Notes: generated by a model from the letters alone, not told the origin. A stretch of 64,000 nt of DNA from Calidithermus roseus (GCF_003574095.1 NZ_QWLA01000005.1:16597-80596); one strand, 5' to 3'; positions 20,222-30,859 are shown, numbered from the stretch's first letter. A program made the numbers and translations.

Positions 20222-20227
20222 TATTCT
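20222..20227 (+). promoter_or_regulatory. -10 box TATTCT for ridA
   Basis: TATTCT ends 6 nt before the ATG at 20234 with no ribosome site, so ridA is probably leaderless. Confidence 0.45.
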
Positions 20228-20233
20228 CTGTCC

Positions 20234-20629
20234 ATGCGCCACAACATCCCCGGAACCTCTCCCTACGAGCCCATCGTCGGTTACTGCCGGGCGGTGCGGG
20301 TTGGCCCTTACGTGCACGTGGCGGGAACGACGGCGGTGGGGCCAGACGGCAGGCTGGTGGGCGTGGGTGATGCCTACGCCCAGACCAAACAGATCCTGCA
20401 CATCATCGAAGGAGCTTTGGCTAAAGCCGGGGCCAGGCTATCCGACGTGGTGCGCACCCGCATGTACGTGCTCAACATCGAGCGTGATTGGGAAGCAGTG
20501 GGCCGCGCCCACGGTGAGTTCTTCCGTGAGGTTCGCCCGGCGGCTACCATGGTGCAAGTCGGCGCCCTCATCGACCCCGAGATGCTGGTAGAGATCGAGG
20601 CAGACGCAATCATTGCGGAGGGACTATGA
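20234..20629 (+). CDS. RidA/YjgF family enamine deaminase
   Basis: This 131-residue protein hydrolyses reactive enamine/imine intermediates made by PLP enzymes. It carries the family blocks [21 protein letters not shown] and the C-terminal [27 protein letters not shown], including the conserved Arg that binds the carboxylate. Its stop overlaps the next start as ATGA, so the two genes are translationally coupled. Confidence 0.92.
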   Translation: MRHNIPGTSPYEPIVGYCRAVRVGPYVHVAGTTAVGPDGRLVGVGDAYAQTKQILHIIEGALAKAGARLSDVVRTRMYVLNIERDWEAVGRAHGEFFREVRPAATMVQVGALIDPEMLVEIEADAIIAEGL

Positions 20630-21498
20630 AGGTGGCATTTATCGGTTTGGGCGCGATGGGCTATCCCATGGCGGGGCACCTCGCCAAGAGGTATGAGACC
20701 TTGGTCTACAACCGCACTCCGGCCAAGGCCCAGCAGCACGCCCTCGAGTTCGGCAGCAAAGCGGTGAGCCTCGAGCAGACCGCCGAAGCCGACATCATCT
20801 TCACCTGTGTCCCCGTCTCCAAGGACGTCGACGACCTGGCCCGCGCGCTTTTACCGCACTTGCGGGCAGGAACGCTGTGGGTGGATCACACCTCGGGCGA
20901 ACCCGAGTTGGCGAAGCAGACTGCTGCCCTGTTGGCGAGCAGGGGTGTGAGCTACCTCGACGCCTGCCTGTCGGGCGGGGTGGCCGGAGCCATCAACGCC
21001 AGGGCTACCGTGATGTGCGGCGGGAGCGAGGCCGACTTCGAGCGGGCCAAGCCCGTGATGGAGAGCTACGCCGCCAAGATTGTGCACGTGGGGCCGTTGG
21101 GGGCGGGCCACGCGGTCAAGGCGGTGAATCAGGGCTTGCTGGCGGTCAACCTTTGGGCCCTGAGCGAAGGCATGGTGGCCTTGGCCAAGCAGGGCATCAA
21201 GCTGGAGCTGGCCCTCGAGGTCATCAACGCTTCCTCGGGCCGCTCCAACGTCTCGGAGAACCTCTTCGGGCAACGGGTGCTCAGCCGCGAATTCCCCAAC
21301 ACCTTTGCCCTGGGCCTGCTGGCGAAGGACATGGGAATCTGCGTGAAGGTGCTCGAGGCCGCCGGCACGCCCGCCCCCTTACTGCGCCAGCTCCGCGAGT
21401 TCTTCGAGATTGCCAAACGCGAGGTGGGCTCAGCCGACGTCGACCACACGGCGGTGGCGAGGCTGCTCGAGCGGTGGGCAGGGGTGGAGATTAGGTAG
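20626..21498 (+). CDS. 3-hydroxyisobutyrate dehydrogenase family (beta-hydroxyacid dehydrogenase)
   Basis: This 290-residue NAD(P)-dependent dehydrogenase has the Rossmann motif [14 protein letters not shown], the substrate motif [14 protein letters not shown] and the catalytic Lys in [13 protein letters not shown]. Members oxidise or reduce small beta-hydroxy acids such as 3-hydroxyisobutyrate, tartronate semialdehyde or succinic semialdehyde. The exact substrate is not readable from sequence. It is coupled to ridA by a 4-bp overlap. Confidence 0.88.
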   Translation: MKVAFIGLGAMGYPMAGHLAKRYETLVYNRTPAKAQQHALEFGSKAVSLEQTAEADIIFTCVPVSKDVDDLARALLPHLRAGTLWVDHTSGEPELAKQTAALLASRGVSYLDACLSGGVAGAINARATVMCGGSEADFERAKPVMESYAAKIVHVGPLGAGHAVKAVNQGLLAVNLWALSEGMVALAKQGIKLELALEVINASSGRSNVSENLFGQRVLSREFPNTFALGLLAKDMGICVKVLEAAGTPAPLLRQLREFFEIAKREVGSADVDHTAVARLLERWAGVEIR

Positions 21499-21516
21499 TA
21501 CTAGACAGGGTGAGCC

Positions 21517-23139
21517 TCAGTTCGCTGCACTTCTCCAGCCTGGTCCCCGCACGACTTGTCCCGGCGTCGCTCCGGTGTGCTGGCCTCCCTCGAGCACCCG
21601 CACCCCATTGACCCACACCTCCTGCACGCCCACCGAGAGCTGGTGGGGGTCTTCGAAGGTGGCGCGGTCACTGATGATGTCGGGGTCGAAGAGGACGAGG
21701 TCGGCCTTGCAGCCGGGGGCGATACGGCCACGGTCGAAGAGGGAGAGGCGGTTGGCGGGCAAGGAGCTCATCTTGCGCACCGCCTCCTCGAGGCTCAGCA
21801 CGCCTTCCTCGCGCACGTAGCGCCCCAGCACGCGGGGATAGCTGCCATAAGCCCTGGGGTGGACCGGCCCGTAGGCGCTGGCCCACTCAGGGTCGAAGCC
21901 GCCCGCATCCGTCGAGACCATGGTCCAGGGCTGAGAGAGCTCGAGCCGCAGGTTGTCCTCACTCATGCTGAAGTAGATGGTGCTGATGCGCTGTCCCTCC
22001 GACGCCAGCAGGTCGAAGACGGCCTCGAGCCAGTCCTGGCCGCGCATGGCCGCGATCTCGGAGAGGCGCTTGCCCACGTAGACCTGATTTTCGGGTCTCT
22101 GGAACCCCACGGGCATGACGTGCTCGGCGCGGGAGCGGGTGTCCACGTTGGGGTTGGGGCCCTCGAGTTCAGCCCGGATTCGCGCCCGCACCCCCGGCTC
22201 GCGCAGCTTCTCGTAGAGCCCGCCCCCCTCCGCGACCCAGTTGGGCAGCATGGCCGTGAGGCCGGTGCCGCTGGCGGTGTAGGGGTACACGTCGGCGCTC
22301 ACGTCCTGCCCGGCCTTTCGGGCCTGGTTGATCCGGGCAATCACCTGGGCCATCTTGGGCCAGTTGTCCTCGCGGGAGGCCTTGAGGTGGTAAATCTGTA
22401 CCGGCAGCTTGGCCCGCCGCCCGATCTCCAGGGCCTCTTCCACAGCCTCGAGCAGCCGGTCGCTCTCCGAGCGCAGGTGGGTGATGTAGAGCCCGCCGTG
22501 CTCGGCCACGACCTTGCAGACCTCCACGATCTCCTCGGTGTCGGCGTAGTCGTCCGGCGGGTAGATGAGCGCGTAGGACACCCCGAAGGCCCCGTCCTCC
22601 ATGGCCTCGCGCACGACGCGGCGCATGGCTTCGAGTTCGTCCCGGCCAGCTTTTCCCATGCGCATCCCACAGGCGTACTCCCGCAGGGTGCCCCCGCCCA
22701 GAAAGCTTCCGACGTTGGGCGATACGCCGTGCTCGAGCATGGCCTCGAGCCAGTCCCCCAAGCGCTCCCAGGTTTTCATGCGCTCGTTCCACGCCTCGGG
22801 CACGTAGGGCGCGAGCTTGCGTGGGGCGATGTGCCCGCCCTGGGGGGCTGGGGTCCAGGCCTCGCCCATGATCTCGGTGGTCACGCCCTGGGTGATCTTG
22901 GAGAGGCAGCGCCCGTCGCGCATGAGGGGCTGGATGGAGTGGGAGAGGATGTCGATGAAGCCCGGAGCCAGCACCCGGCCCTCGGCCTCGAGCACCTCCC
23001 TGGCTTCACGGGTCGAAAGCTGCCCTGCCGGGGTGATGGCCGCGATCTTTTCTCCTGCGATGGCCACGTCCCCGTAGAACCAGGGATTGCCGCAGCCATC
23101 GACCACCTTGGCTTTGCGGATGAGCTGGTCGAAGCGCAC
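21517..23139 (-). CDS. N-acyl-D-amino-acid deacylase (amidohydrolase)
   Basis: This protein of about 540 residues is of D-aminoacylase type. It has an amidohydrolase beta-sandwich start (FDQLIRKAKVVDGCGNPWFYGDVAIAG), the zinc-site region LAPGFIDILSHS, a KITQGVTTEIMGE segment, the His motif LYITHLRSES, and DAGGFDPEWAS near residue 415. The GTG at 23139 begins the conserved strand and is preferred to the TTG at 23166. It may recycle D-amino acids or D-amino-acid caps. It converges on the HIBADH-family gene. Confidence 0.88.
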   Translation of the reverse strand: MRFDQLIRKAKVVDGCGNPWFYGDVAIAGEKIAAITPAGQLSTREAREVLEAEGRVLAPGFIDILSHSIQPLMRDGRCLSKITQGVTTEIMGEAWTPAPQGGHIAPRKLAPYVPEAWNERMKTWERLGDWLEAMLEHGVSPNVGSFLGGGTLREYACGMRMGKAGRDELEAMRRVVREAMEDGAFGVSYALIYPPDDYADTEEIVEVCKVVAEHGGLYITHLRSESDRLLEAVEEALEIGRRAKLPVQIYHLKASREDNWPKMAQVIARINQARKAGQDVSADVYPYTASGTGLTAMLPNWVAEGGGLYEKLREPGVRARIRAELEGPNPNVDTRSRAEHVMPVGFQRPENQVYVGKRLSEIAAMRGQDWLEAVFDLLASEGQRISTIYFSMSEDNLRLELSQPWTMVSTDAGGFDPEWASAYGPVHPRAYGSYPRVLGRYVREEGVLSLEEAVRKMSSLPANRLSLFDRGRIAPGCKADLVLFDPDIISDRATFEDPHQLSVGVQEVWVNGVRVLEGGQHTGATPGQVVRGPGWRSAAN

Positions 23140-23278
23140 GCGGTCATTGTATTGGGTCGTACGCAAGACGCCGAAAGCTGATAACCACCAGCCCCCAGCC
23201 CTCGAACCTGGAGGACTCTTTGGTTCATCTTCACAAACACTGTGCCTTGTTTTGTTGATCGCAGCTCCCGAGGGCGCC

Positions 23279-23284
23279 TACACT
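23279..23284 (+). promoter_or_regulatory. -10 box TACACT for the Pro/Gln-rich protein gene
   Basis: TACACT ends 5 nt before the ATG at 23290, consistent with a leaderless transcript. Confidence 0.45.
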
Positions 23285-23289
23285 GAACC

Positions 23290-23796
23290 ATGGCAACCAC
23301 CGCAGGGAAGTTTCCTTGGCTCCGCCTCTCCGGTTTGGTCCTGGCCGGAGTGGGCCTGCTGCTTACGGGGTTTTTCGCCGGGCGGCTCTCGCAGGGCTCG
23401 AGCGCGTTCGTTGTTGCCTCTTCTGCTGCTGAATTTGCCCGGCCCGTTCAGTTGCAGTTCCCTCAGACCCCGCCGGATCAGGGAGCGCAGGAGTTGATCC
23501 CGCTGCCAGGACCGGGCCGGGGCAACCAGCCAGGGCAGGGCCAACAGCCCCAGCCGGGTCAGGGGCAGCAGCCACAGGAGTGCCCCATCTTCATCTATCA
23601 GGACGGGCGGCTCTACCAGCTTCCGCGTCCGGGGCAGGAGCCGCAACAGCAGCAGCCCGGTCCCGGCCCAGGCCCGCTGCCCGGCTGGCCTGGAGGTTCG
23701 CCCGAACTCATCCCGCTCGATCCCGTCAACCCTGGTCCCACCATCCCAGCCCCGCTGCCCGAGCCACCCAGTCCCCAGCCAAACAACCGCACCTGA
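23290..23796 (+). CDS. Membrane-anchored Pro/Gln/Gly-rich protein
   Basis: This 168-residue protein has one N-terminal transmembrane segment (residues 12-31) followed by a low-complexity extracytoplasmic region with two tandem PGQGQQPQ units, an ECPIFIYQDGRLYQL island and further proline-rich sequence. No homologous domain is recognisable. It could be a wall- or envelope-spanning linker. It lies about 100 bp before the MoxR operon. Confidence 0.65.
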   Translation: MATTAGKFPWLRLSGLVLAGVGLLLTGFFAGRLSQGSSAFVVASSAAEFARPVQLQFPQTPPDQGAQELIPLPGPGRGNQPGQGQQPQPGQGQQPQECPIFIYQDGRLYQLPRPGQEPQQQQPGPGPGPLPGWPGGSPELIPLDPVNPGPTIPAPLPEPPSPQPNNRT

Positions 23797-23903
23797 AGCG
23801 GTCTGGGGGATTGACACCTGAGTCACCTTTGGCTCACCCTCCACGGACGAAGATTCTGCGTAAACTTTCCCCCCTTTCGCGCGATCTCCAGGAGGATTAT
23901 CTG

Positions 23904-24959
<1,056 letters not shown>

Positions 24960-24975
24960 GCCCAGAGGTCTTGTG

Positions 24976-25938
24976 ATGCTCAGACGGTTCAGACGTCCTT
25001 CCACCCTGCCACCCCCCAGGGCTAACCCCTCGCCCTCCTCGGGCCTGCGGGTAAAGCCACCGGCTGCCGAGTTGCTGCGGCGCTTGCAGTTCACCGTGCT
25101 GCGACGACTGGACGGCTTTTTGTTCGGGGATTACAGCGGGGTGTTCTACGGCCCCAGCCTCGACCTGGCCGAGGTGCGGCAGTACCAGCCCGGCGACGAG
25201 GTGCGCCGGATTGACTGGAACGTGACCGCCCGCACCGGCACTCTACACGTGCGGCAGTACCGCGAGGAGCGTGAGATCACCGCCTGGCTGGTGGTGGACC
25301 GCTCAGCCTCGATGCAGTTTGGCACCCGCCGGGTGCTCAAGAGTGAGCTGGCGCTGGAGTTTGCCGCCATCGCCGCTTCCATCGCGATCCGTCACGGGGA
25401 CAAGGTGGGGGCGGTGGGCCTGGGCGATGGCCGCCTTCGCCTGATCCCCCCGCGCAGTGGCCGCCAGCAGGCCCTGCGCATCCTGGACTCGCTGATGAGC
25501 GAGCCCTCCCTCGAGGGAAGGCGCTCGAGCCTGGGTGAAGGGCTCGAGCACCTCAGCAAGAGCCTGCGGCGACGGGCTTTGATCTTCGTGATCTCCGACT
25601 TCCTCGACGAGGATAAGAGTTGGGAGAGCGCCCTGCGCCGCCTGGCTCAGCGTCACGAGACCATCGCGGTGCGCATCTTCGACCCCGCCGAGCGGGAGCT
25701 GCCCAAGGCCGGCGAGGTGCGCCTGCGCGACCCCGAGAGTGGCGAGGAGGTCTGGCTCGACACCGACGATCGCAGGGTGCGCGCGGCCCACGCGGCGCTG
25801 GTCAAGCAGCGTGAGGACAGCCTGCTGCGGGCCTTCAGGGCTGCCCGAGTGGATCACCTCGAGCTTTCCACGGCCCAGGAACTGGTGCAACCGCTGCTGA
25901 AGTTCACCCTGCGCCGCAAGGGGAGGAGGTCTGTATGA
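24976..25938 (+). CDS. DUF58 domain protein
   Basis: This protein of about 320 residues has the DUF58 core (VFYGPSLDLAEVRQYQPGDEV, RRIDWNVTARTGTLHVRQY). A degenerate VWA-like fold follows, in which the MIDAS-type motif is DRSASM (residues near 110). It acts with MoxR ATPases in the conserved MoxR-DUF58-VWA operon type. Its stop overlaps the next start as ATGA. Confidence 0.9.
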   Translation: MLRRFRRPSTLPPPRANPSPSSGLRVKPPAAELLRRLQFTVLRRLDGFLFGDYSGVFYGPSLDLAEVRQYQPGDEVRRIDWNVTARTGTLHVRQYREEREITAWLVVDRSASMQFGTRRVLKSELALEFAAIAASIAIRHGDKVGAVGLGDGRLRLIPPRSGRQQALRILDSLMSEPSLEGRRSSLGEGLEHLSKSLRRRALIFVISDFLDEDKSWESALRRLAQRHETIAVRIFDPAERELPKAGEVRLRDPESGEEVWLDTDDRRVRAAHAALVKQREDSLLRAFRAARVDHLELSTAQELVQPLLKFTLRRKGRRSV

Positions 25939-26981
25939 GCTTCACCTGGCCTGCGCTGTTGCTGGCGCTGGTGCTGCTGCCCGTCACCGCCTTGGTGCTG
26001 TGGGGCCTCGAGCGCCGCCGTGAGCGCACCGCCCAGGCCTTCGCCGATGCACATCTGCTGGGGAGCGTGCTGCGCCCGGCCTCCAGGGCTCACCGCCGCT
26101 GGCCGCTGGCCCTCCAGCTCCTGGCTTTAGGGGTGCTGCTCTTCGCAGCGGCCCGGCCCGTCGCCCTGCTGCCCCTGCCGGTGAACAAGGCAGCGGTGGT
26201 GCTGGCCATAGACACCTCCCGCTCTATGCTGGCCAGCGACCTCAACCCCAACCGCCTCGAGGCCGCACGGGCCATCGCGCTGGAGTTCGTCAATTTGGCT
26301 CCTCCATCCACCCAGATCGGGCTGACCAGCTTCTCCGACGTGGCTACGGTGCTGGTGCCCCCCACCACCGACCGCGAGCGCCTGCGCGAGGCTATCTCCC
26401 AGCTCAAGATCGCCCAGAACACCTCGCTGGCCTCGGCGGTGGTGACCGGGGTGCGCATGCTGCCCGGGCGCAAGGACGTCAGGCCCCCCGAGGAACTCAC
26501 CCCGCGCATGTTCAGCCTCCCTGACGTCCAGCCTTCCACCCCGCCGACCCTCCAGCCCGAGAAGATGCCGCCAGGAGCCATCCTGATCATCTCCGATGGG
26601 GTCAACAACACCAGCTCCAACCCGGAGATCTCGGCCAGCGACGGCCTGCGCATCGCCACCCGTTTCGCCTCGCAGTGGAAGGTGAGGGTCTATACCGTGG
26701 GCGTGGGGCGCGAGGGCGGGGCCATCATGCAGCTCAACGGCCAGAACTACTTCGTGCCCTTCGAGCCCCGAACCCTGCAAACCCTGGCGCAGGAGACCGA
26801 CGGCAAGTACACCTATGCCCCCAGCCGGGAGGCGCTGCGGGAGGTCTTTGCCGAGCTGGGCACGGTGATTCGCTGGGAGCCCACCCGCACCGAAGTCTCG
26901 GCCTTGCTGTCGGGTGTGGCCCTGATCCTGCTGGTGCTGGCCGGTGCGCTCAACCTGCACTGGCAGCGCAGGGTGCCCTAG
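25935..26981 (+). CDS. VWA domain membrane protein (BatA-like)
   Basis: This 348-residue protein has two N-terminal transmembrane helices, an extracytoplasmic von Willebrand A domain with intact MIDAS motif DTSRS (AVVLAIDTSRSM) near residue 93, and a C-terminal transmembrane helix near residue 325. The region 175-220 carries an extra proline-rich insert (SLPDVQPSTPPTLQPEKMPP). It is the first of three paralogous VWA proteins in the operon. Confidence 0.9.
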   Translation: MSFTWPALLLALVLLPVTALVLWGLERRRERTAQAFADAHLLGSVLRPASRAHRRWPLALQLLALGVLLFAAARPVALLPLPVNKAAVVLAIDTSRSMLASDLNPNRLEAARAIALEFVNLAPPSTQIGLTSFSDVATVLVPPTTDRERLREAISQLKIAQNTSLASAVVTGVRMLPGRKDVRPPEELTPRMFSLPDVQPSTPPTLQPEKMPPGAILIISDGVNNTSSNPEISASDGLRIATRFASQWKVRVYTVGVGREGGAIMQLNGQNYFVPFEPRTLQTLAQETDGKYTYAPSREALREVFAELGTVIRWEPTRTEVSALLSGVALILLVLAGALNLHWQRRVP

Positions 26982-26990
26982 AGGTGGGGG

Positions 26991-27886
26991 ATGGGTTTTC
27001 TCAGCCCATGGGTGCTGTTGGCCTTGCTGGGGCTGCCCCTGCTGGTGCTGCTGTACCGACGGGGCGTGCTGGGGCGCTCGAGGGCCTTCGCCACCTACCC
27101 CGACACCCGGATACTGGCTGGGGCACAAGAGCAGAACCCGCGCGCGATGCATCTTCCGGCGCTGCTGTACCTGGGAGCGCTCGTCCTGGGGCTGCTGGCT
27201 CTGGCCCGTCCCACCCTCATGCTCCTGGCTGCCGACAACCTGGCCGGGGTGATGTTGGCCATCGAGACCAGTTGGTCCATGCGCTCGACCGACATCGCCC
27301 CTAACCGCCTCGAGGCCACCCAGACCGCTGCCCGTGCCCTGGTCGAGGCCTTGCCCGCAGGCATCCCCGTGGGTATCGCCGTCTTCTCCAACTACGGCAC
27401 GCCCATGCTACCCCTCACCACCGAGCGTGAGCGGGTTTACGAGGTCCTGCAACTCCTCGAGCTGGGCGGTGGCTATGCCTTCACCTACGGCCTGCTGACC
27501 GCGCTCGAGGCGCTGCCCGAAGCTACGCCGGGCACCCCCCCGGCGTGATCGTGCTCTTTTCCCACGGCCACGACAACTCCGGCAACGACCCGCTCGAGAT
27601 CGCCGACCAAGCTGCCAGGCGCGGCGTCCGGATCCACACCATCGGAGTGGGAACCCACGGCCATAACTTCGACGACGACGTGCTCAAGCAGGTGGCTGAT
27701 CGCACCGGAGGCCGCTACTACCCCATCTTCTCGGCCGGTGATCTGCGCGACGCCCATCGCGACCTGGGCCGGGTCATCGCCCTTCGGCCCAGGCCGACGG
27801 AGGTGAGTGGAATGCTCTCGCTGGCCGCCGCCGTGCTGCTGTGCCTCAGCCTGGGTACGGCATTCTCTCGCAGAAGGGTGGTGTGA
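26991..27886 (+). pseudogene. Second VWA membrane protein, frameshifted at a C7 run
   Basis: The 5' frame (26991-27548) encodes two transmembrane helices and the first half of a VWA domain. The 3' frame (27545-27886) encodes the second half (VLFSHGHDNSGNDPLEIADQ, TIGVGTHGHNF) and the last transmembrane helix. They meet at seven C residues, 27535-27541, where a -1 shift would give TPPGVIVLFSHG and restore a protein of about 298 residues like its two neighbours. Causes could be real mutation, sequencing error in the homopolymer, or slippage. The MIDAS motif reads ETSWS, with Glu replacing the first Asp. Confidence 0.75.
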
Positions 27887-28849
27887 ATGAGCCTGACCTG
27901 GCCCTGGGCACTGTTCTTGCTGGCGCTGCTGCCGCTGTTCGTGTGGGTATATCGCCACAACCTGCGCCGCAGGGCCGAGGCGGTGGCCCTGTACCCCGAC
28001 CTGACCTTGCTGGTGCGGGCCACAGCCGGGGGCCGCCGCTGGTCGCGCTACCTGCCAGCCTTGCTGTACCTGGCCTCGCTGGGCTTGCTGATTGTGGCCC
28101 TGGCCCGTCCCAGCCTGGCCGTTCCCCAGGCCAATCCCAGGGCCGGCGTGATGCTCGCCCTCGACGTGAGCCGTTCGATGGCTGCGGGTGACGTCAAGCC
28201 CAACCGCTTCATCGCTGCCCAAAACGCGGTGAAAACCTTCGTGCGGGAGTTGCCCGAGGGAGCGAGGGTGGGCCTGGTGATCTTCGCCCGCTATGCTCGC
28301 TTGGTGGTTCCGCTCACCAGCGAGCACCACCGGGTGATGGAAGCGGTCAACCTGCTGAGCATGGATTATGGCACCACCATCGGCGACGGCATCATGGAGA
28401 GCCTGCGCGCCCTGCCCAGCCTCGAGGAGCGCCTGGCTACGGGTGAGGACCCCCGCAAGCTCACGACCATCATCCTGCTCTCTGACGGACGCAACTTCGG
28501 CGGCATGGACCCGCTCGAGGCCGCCGATGAGGCCGCGCGGCAACAGGTCGTGGTGCACACCGTCGGCGTCGGCACGGCTAGCGACGGGCCGATTGAGGGA
28601 ATCGAGCCTCGCCTGTGGTGGGCAGCCCGCTTCGACGAGGAAACGCTGCGTGCAATCGCCCAGAAGACCGGCGGTAACTACTACTTCGTCGATTCTGCCG
28701 ACAAGCTCAAGCAGCTTTACAGCGACCTCAGCCATTCGCTGGTGTGGCATTATCGCCGCGACGAGGCCACCGGCTACGCGGTCATCGCGGCAGCGCTGTG
28801 CCTGGTGGCGAGTTTGCTGCTGAGCGAGGTGCGGCGAAGGGTGATTTAA
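27887..28849 (+). CDS. VWA domain membrane protein, third paralog
   Basis: This 320-residue protein has the same plan: N-terminal transmembrane helices, a VWA domain with intact MIDAS (MLALDVSRSM), the strand TTIILLSDGRNFGGMDPLEAAD, and a C-terminal transmembrane helix (YAVIAAALCLVASLLL). The ATG directly abuts the preceding stop, so it belongs to the same operon. Confidence 0.9.
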   Translation: MSLTWPWALFLLALLPLFVWVYRHNLRRRAEAVALYPDLTLLVRATAGGRRWSRYLPALLYLASLGLLIVALARPSLAVPQANPRAGVMLALDVSRSMAAGDVKPNRFIAAQNAVKTFVRELPEGARVGLVIFARYARLVVPLTSEHHRVMEAVNLLSMDYGTTIGDGIMESLRALPSLEERLATGEDPRKLTTIILLSDGRNFGGMDPLEAADEAARQQVVVHTVGVGTASDGPIEGIEPRLWWAARFDEETLRAIAQKTGGNYYFVDSADKLKQLYSDLSHSLVWHYRRDEATGYAVIAAALCLVASLLLSEVRRRVI

Positions 28850-28894
28850 CCCCAGATGAGGGAAAATCAAGTGGAGGGCACTTAGTCAAAAGCG

Positions 28895-28945
28895 CGTCGG
28901 TGCTCGGTAGTCGATAGCTACGCGCGTCCAGCGTACGACCTAAGC
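28895..28945. repeat. Heptad-repeat tract
   Basis: The spacer contains GTAGTCGATAGCTACG and then AGCGTACGACC, i.e. the GCTATCG-type and CGTACGA-type units of the heptad family in close succession, in the opposite orientation to 47729. The rest of the 28850-29023 spacer shows nothing else except a TATACT box at 29002. Confidence 0.45.
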
Positions 28946-29023
28946 CATTCGACTTATGCTCCTACACCGCGATGAGCCTGGAAGCGCTGGCAAAAGCCCC
29001 ATATACTCTGGGCACAAACGGAT

Positions 29024-29458
29024 ATGCGCTTTATCATCCTTTCGCACTTCTGCGCTACCTGGGCGCTGGTGGGCCTGATCTGGGCACTTCAGATCGTGTA
29101 CCTGCCCCTCTTTGCCAAGGTGGGGAAGGATGATTTTTCGGCCTACGAGGCCAACCACAGCCTGCTCTTGCCTCAGGTCATGGGGACGCTGATGGTGATC
29201 GAACTCCTCACCGGAGCCTTCTTGCTGATCTTTCCGCCAGGCTGGATTCCATCGTGGGTATTTGCCCTGGGAATGGCCCTGCTTGCGCTGATCTGGGCAT
29301 GGGGCCTGCTGGTGCAGGCTCCCGTGCAGAAAAGACTCGCCCGACGCTTCGATCCTCGAGACCTCAGCCTGCTCATACAGGCCAACTGGGTTCGCACCTT
29401 TGCCTGGTCGGCCCGGGGGCTGCTGATGGCCTGGGCTATGCTGCGCTATGCGATGTGA
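29024..29458 (+). CDS. Four-helix integral membrane protein
   Basis: This 144-residue protein has four predicted transmembrane helices (about 8-30, 48-70, 74-94 and 120-140). A charged loop VQAPVQKRLARRFDPRDL separates helices 3 and 4, and HFCATWALVGLIW starts the protein. The pattern recalls small DUF1772/DUF2269-like families, but I cannot assign it. A TATACT box is at 29002-29007. Confidence 0.65.
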   Translation: MRFIILSHFCATWALVGLIWALQIVYLPLFAKVGKDDFSAYEANHSLLLPQVMGTLMVIELLTGAFLLIFPPGWIPSWVFALGMALLALIWAWGLLVQAPVQKRLARRFDPRDLSLLIQANWVRTFAWSARGLLMAWAMLRYAM

Positions 29459-29590
29459 TGTCTTCAGTGTTCGGCGTTTTGCACTTGGTTGGCCTTCGGT
29501 GTAAAGCGGTAAGCTAGAACCAGGTTTATGCTTCAGGCACCTGCCTTGCCCGCTCGAGCCGCCACGCAGCTAGCCGGGGGCAGCCGGGCC

Positions 29591-30706
29591 ATGATGCGTG
29601 CCCTGAGCTTCTCCCCCTCGCTTCCCCGCTACGTCTTTGCCAGGCTCATGGGCCGGCGCTATCCCGTACGGGGCTTGCCGCTCCACCTCGTTCACCTGCC
29701 CGAACCGATCCCTCCGCGGGGCTTCGAGCGGCTTAAAGTGCGCCTGGCCGGCATCTGCGCTTCCGATCTGGACCTGATCTATGGAAGGACTTCCCTCGCA
29801 CTCTCGCCCTTCTACTCCTTCCCAGCGGTGTTGGGGCACGAAATCCTGGCTGAGCTGGGTGGGGTGCGGGTGGTGGTCAATCCCCTGCTGGCCTGCCTCG
29901 AGCGGGGCCTGCCCGACTGCCCGGCCTGCGCCAAGGGCGAGGACCACCGCTGCCGCAACCTCACCGAGGGAAACTTCCGCTCTGGCATGCTAGGTTACTG
30001 CTCCGACCTGCCCGGCGGCTGGAGCGAACGCATCGTAGCCCATCGCGAGCGGATTTTCCCCATCGCCGAGAGCGTCCCGGATGAGCGGGCAGTGCTGGCG
30101 GAGCCGCTCGCGGTCGCCGTGCACGGCATTCAGCAGGCCCTGGCGAAGGACTGGCCCGAGGAAATCCTGGTGGTTGGAGGGGGAACCATTGGCCTGCTCT
30201 CGATCGCGCTTTTGCGGGTGCTGGGCTTCGAAGGCCCCATCCACGCGGTGGTCCGGCGCAGCCACGCTGCGCAGTGGGCCAGGGCTTTCGGGGCCAACGT
30301 GACCTATTCCTCGGTGCGTGAGGCCCAGAAAGCCCAGAAGTACCAGAGTTACCAGGGAATGCTGGGCCGGTGGGGTTGGCGTGGCGGCTTCGGTGCGGTC
30401 ATCGAAGCTTCCGGCAACCCTGCGGCCTTGCAGGAGGCGAGCTGGGCCGTAGCCGAAGGAGGCCGCATCCTGCTCCTGGGTTCACCCGGCAGCGCGTTGC
30501 ACGACTTTTCGCCCTACTGGTTCCGCGAGGTGCGGCTCATGGGCAGCTACGCCTACAACTGGGATGCCTTCGCCACGGCAGTCAAGCTGCTGCCCGAGCT
30601 GGAAGGCATCGAAGCCCTGGTAGGCCAGCAGTTCGGCCTCGAGGCCTGGCCCGAGGCCATCCGTGCGGCCAGGCGCGGGGGGGCCAAGATCGTGTTTAAA
30701 CCCTAG
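29591..30706 (+). CDS. Zinc-dependent MDR alcohol dehydrogenase family protein
   Basis: This protein of about 371 residues has the catalytic zinc Cys in AGICASDLD, the GHE motif (VLGHEILAEL), a structural-zinc loop with four cysteines (NPLLACLERGLPDCPACAKG to HRC) and the NAD-binding motif VVGGGTIGLLSI. The substrate is unknown. ATGs at 29591 and 29594 are both possible; the earlier ATG at 29528 adds a tail that does not fit the family. After its TAG the same frame stays open for about 35 coding-like codons ([20 protein letters not shown]), possibly a lost C-terminal tail. Confidence 0.82.
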   Translation: MMRALSFSPSLPRYVFARLMGRRYPVRGLPLHLVHLPEPIPPRGFERLKVRLAGICASDLDLIYGRTSLALSPFYSFPAVLGHEILAELGGVRVVVNPLLACLERGLPDCPACAKGEDHRCRNLTEGNFRSGMLGYCSDLPGGWSERIVAHRERIFPIAESVPDERAVLAEPLAVAVHGIQQALAKDWPEEILVVGGGTIGLLSIALLRVLGFEGPIHAVVRRSHAAQWARAFGANVTYSSVREAQKAQKYQSYQGMLGRWGWRGGFGAVIEASGNPAALQEASWAVAEGGRILLLGSPGSALHDFSPYWFREVRLMGSYAYNWDAFATAVKLLPELEGIEALVGQQFGLEAWPEAIRAARRGGAKIVFKP

Positions 30707-30853
30707 CCCTACTGGACCCCCTGGCTGGGGCTGGCTCGAGCCCGCCGCGAGGTGGAAAAGCTGCGGCAGCGGGCTGGGGGAGAGGTGCTGGCCCTGCTTC
30801 CGGCGGGGTAGGGGCACGTCCCGGCGACTGCAAGGGCATGACCGGCAGGCGGG

Positions 30854-30859
30854 TAGAAT
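30854..30859 (+). promoter_or_regulatory. -10 box TAGAAT for the Ca2+/H+ exchanger gene
   Basis: TAGAAT ends 6 nt before the ATG at 30866, consistent with a leaderless transcript. Confidence 0.45.

Noticed and set aside
21556..23181. 541-codon plus-strand frame opposite the D-aminoacylase
   Set aside because: The minus strand encodes a recognisable amidohydrolase; the plus frame has a compositionally odd translation only.
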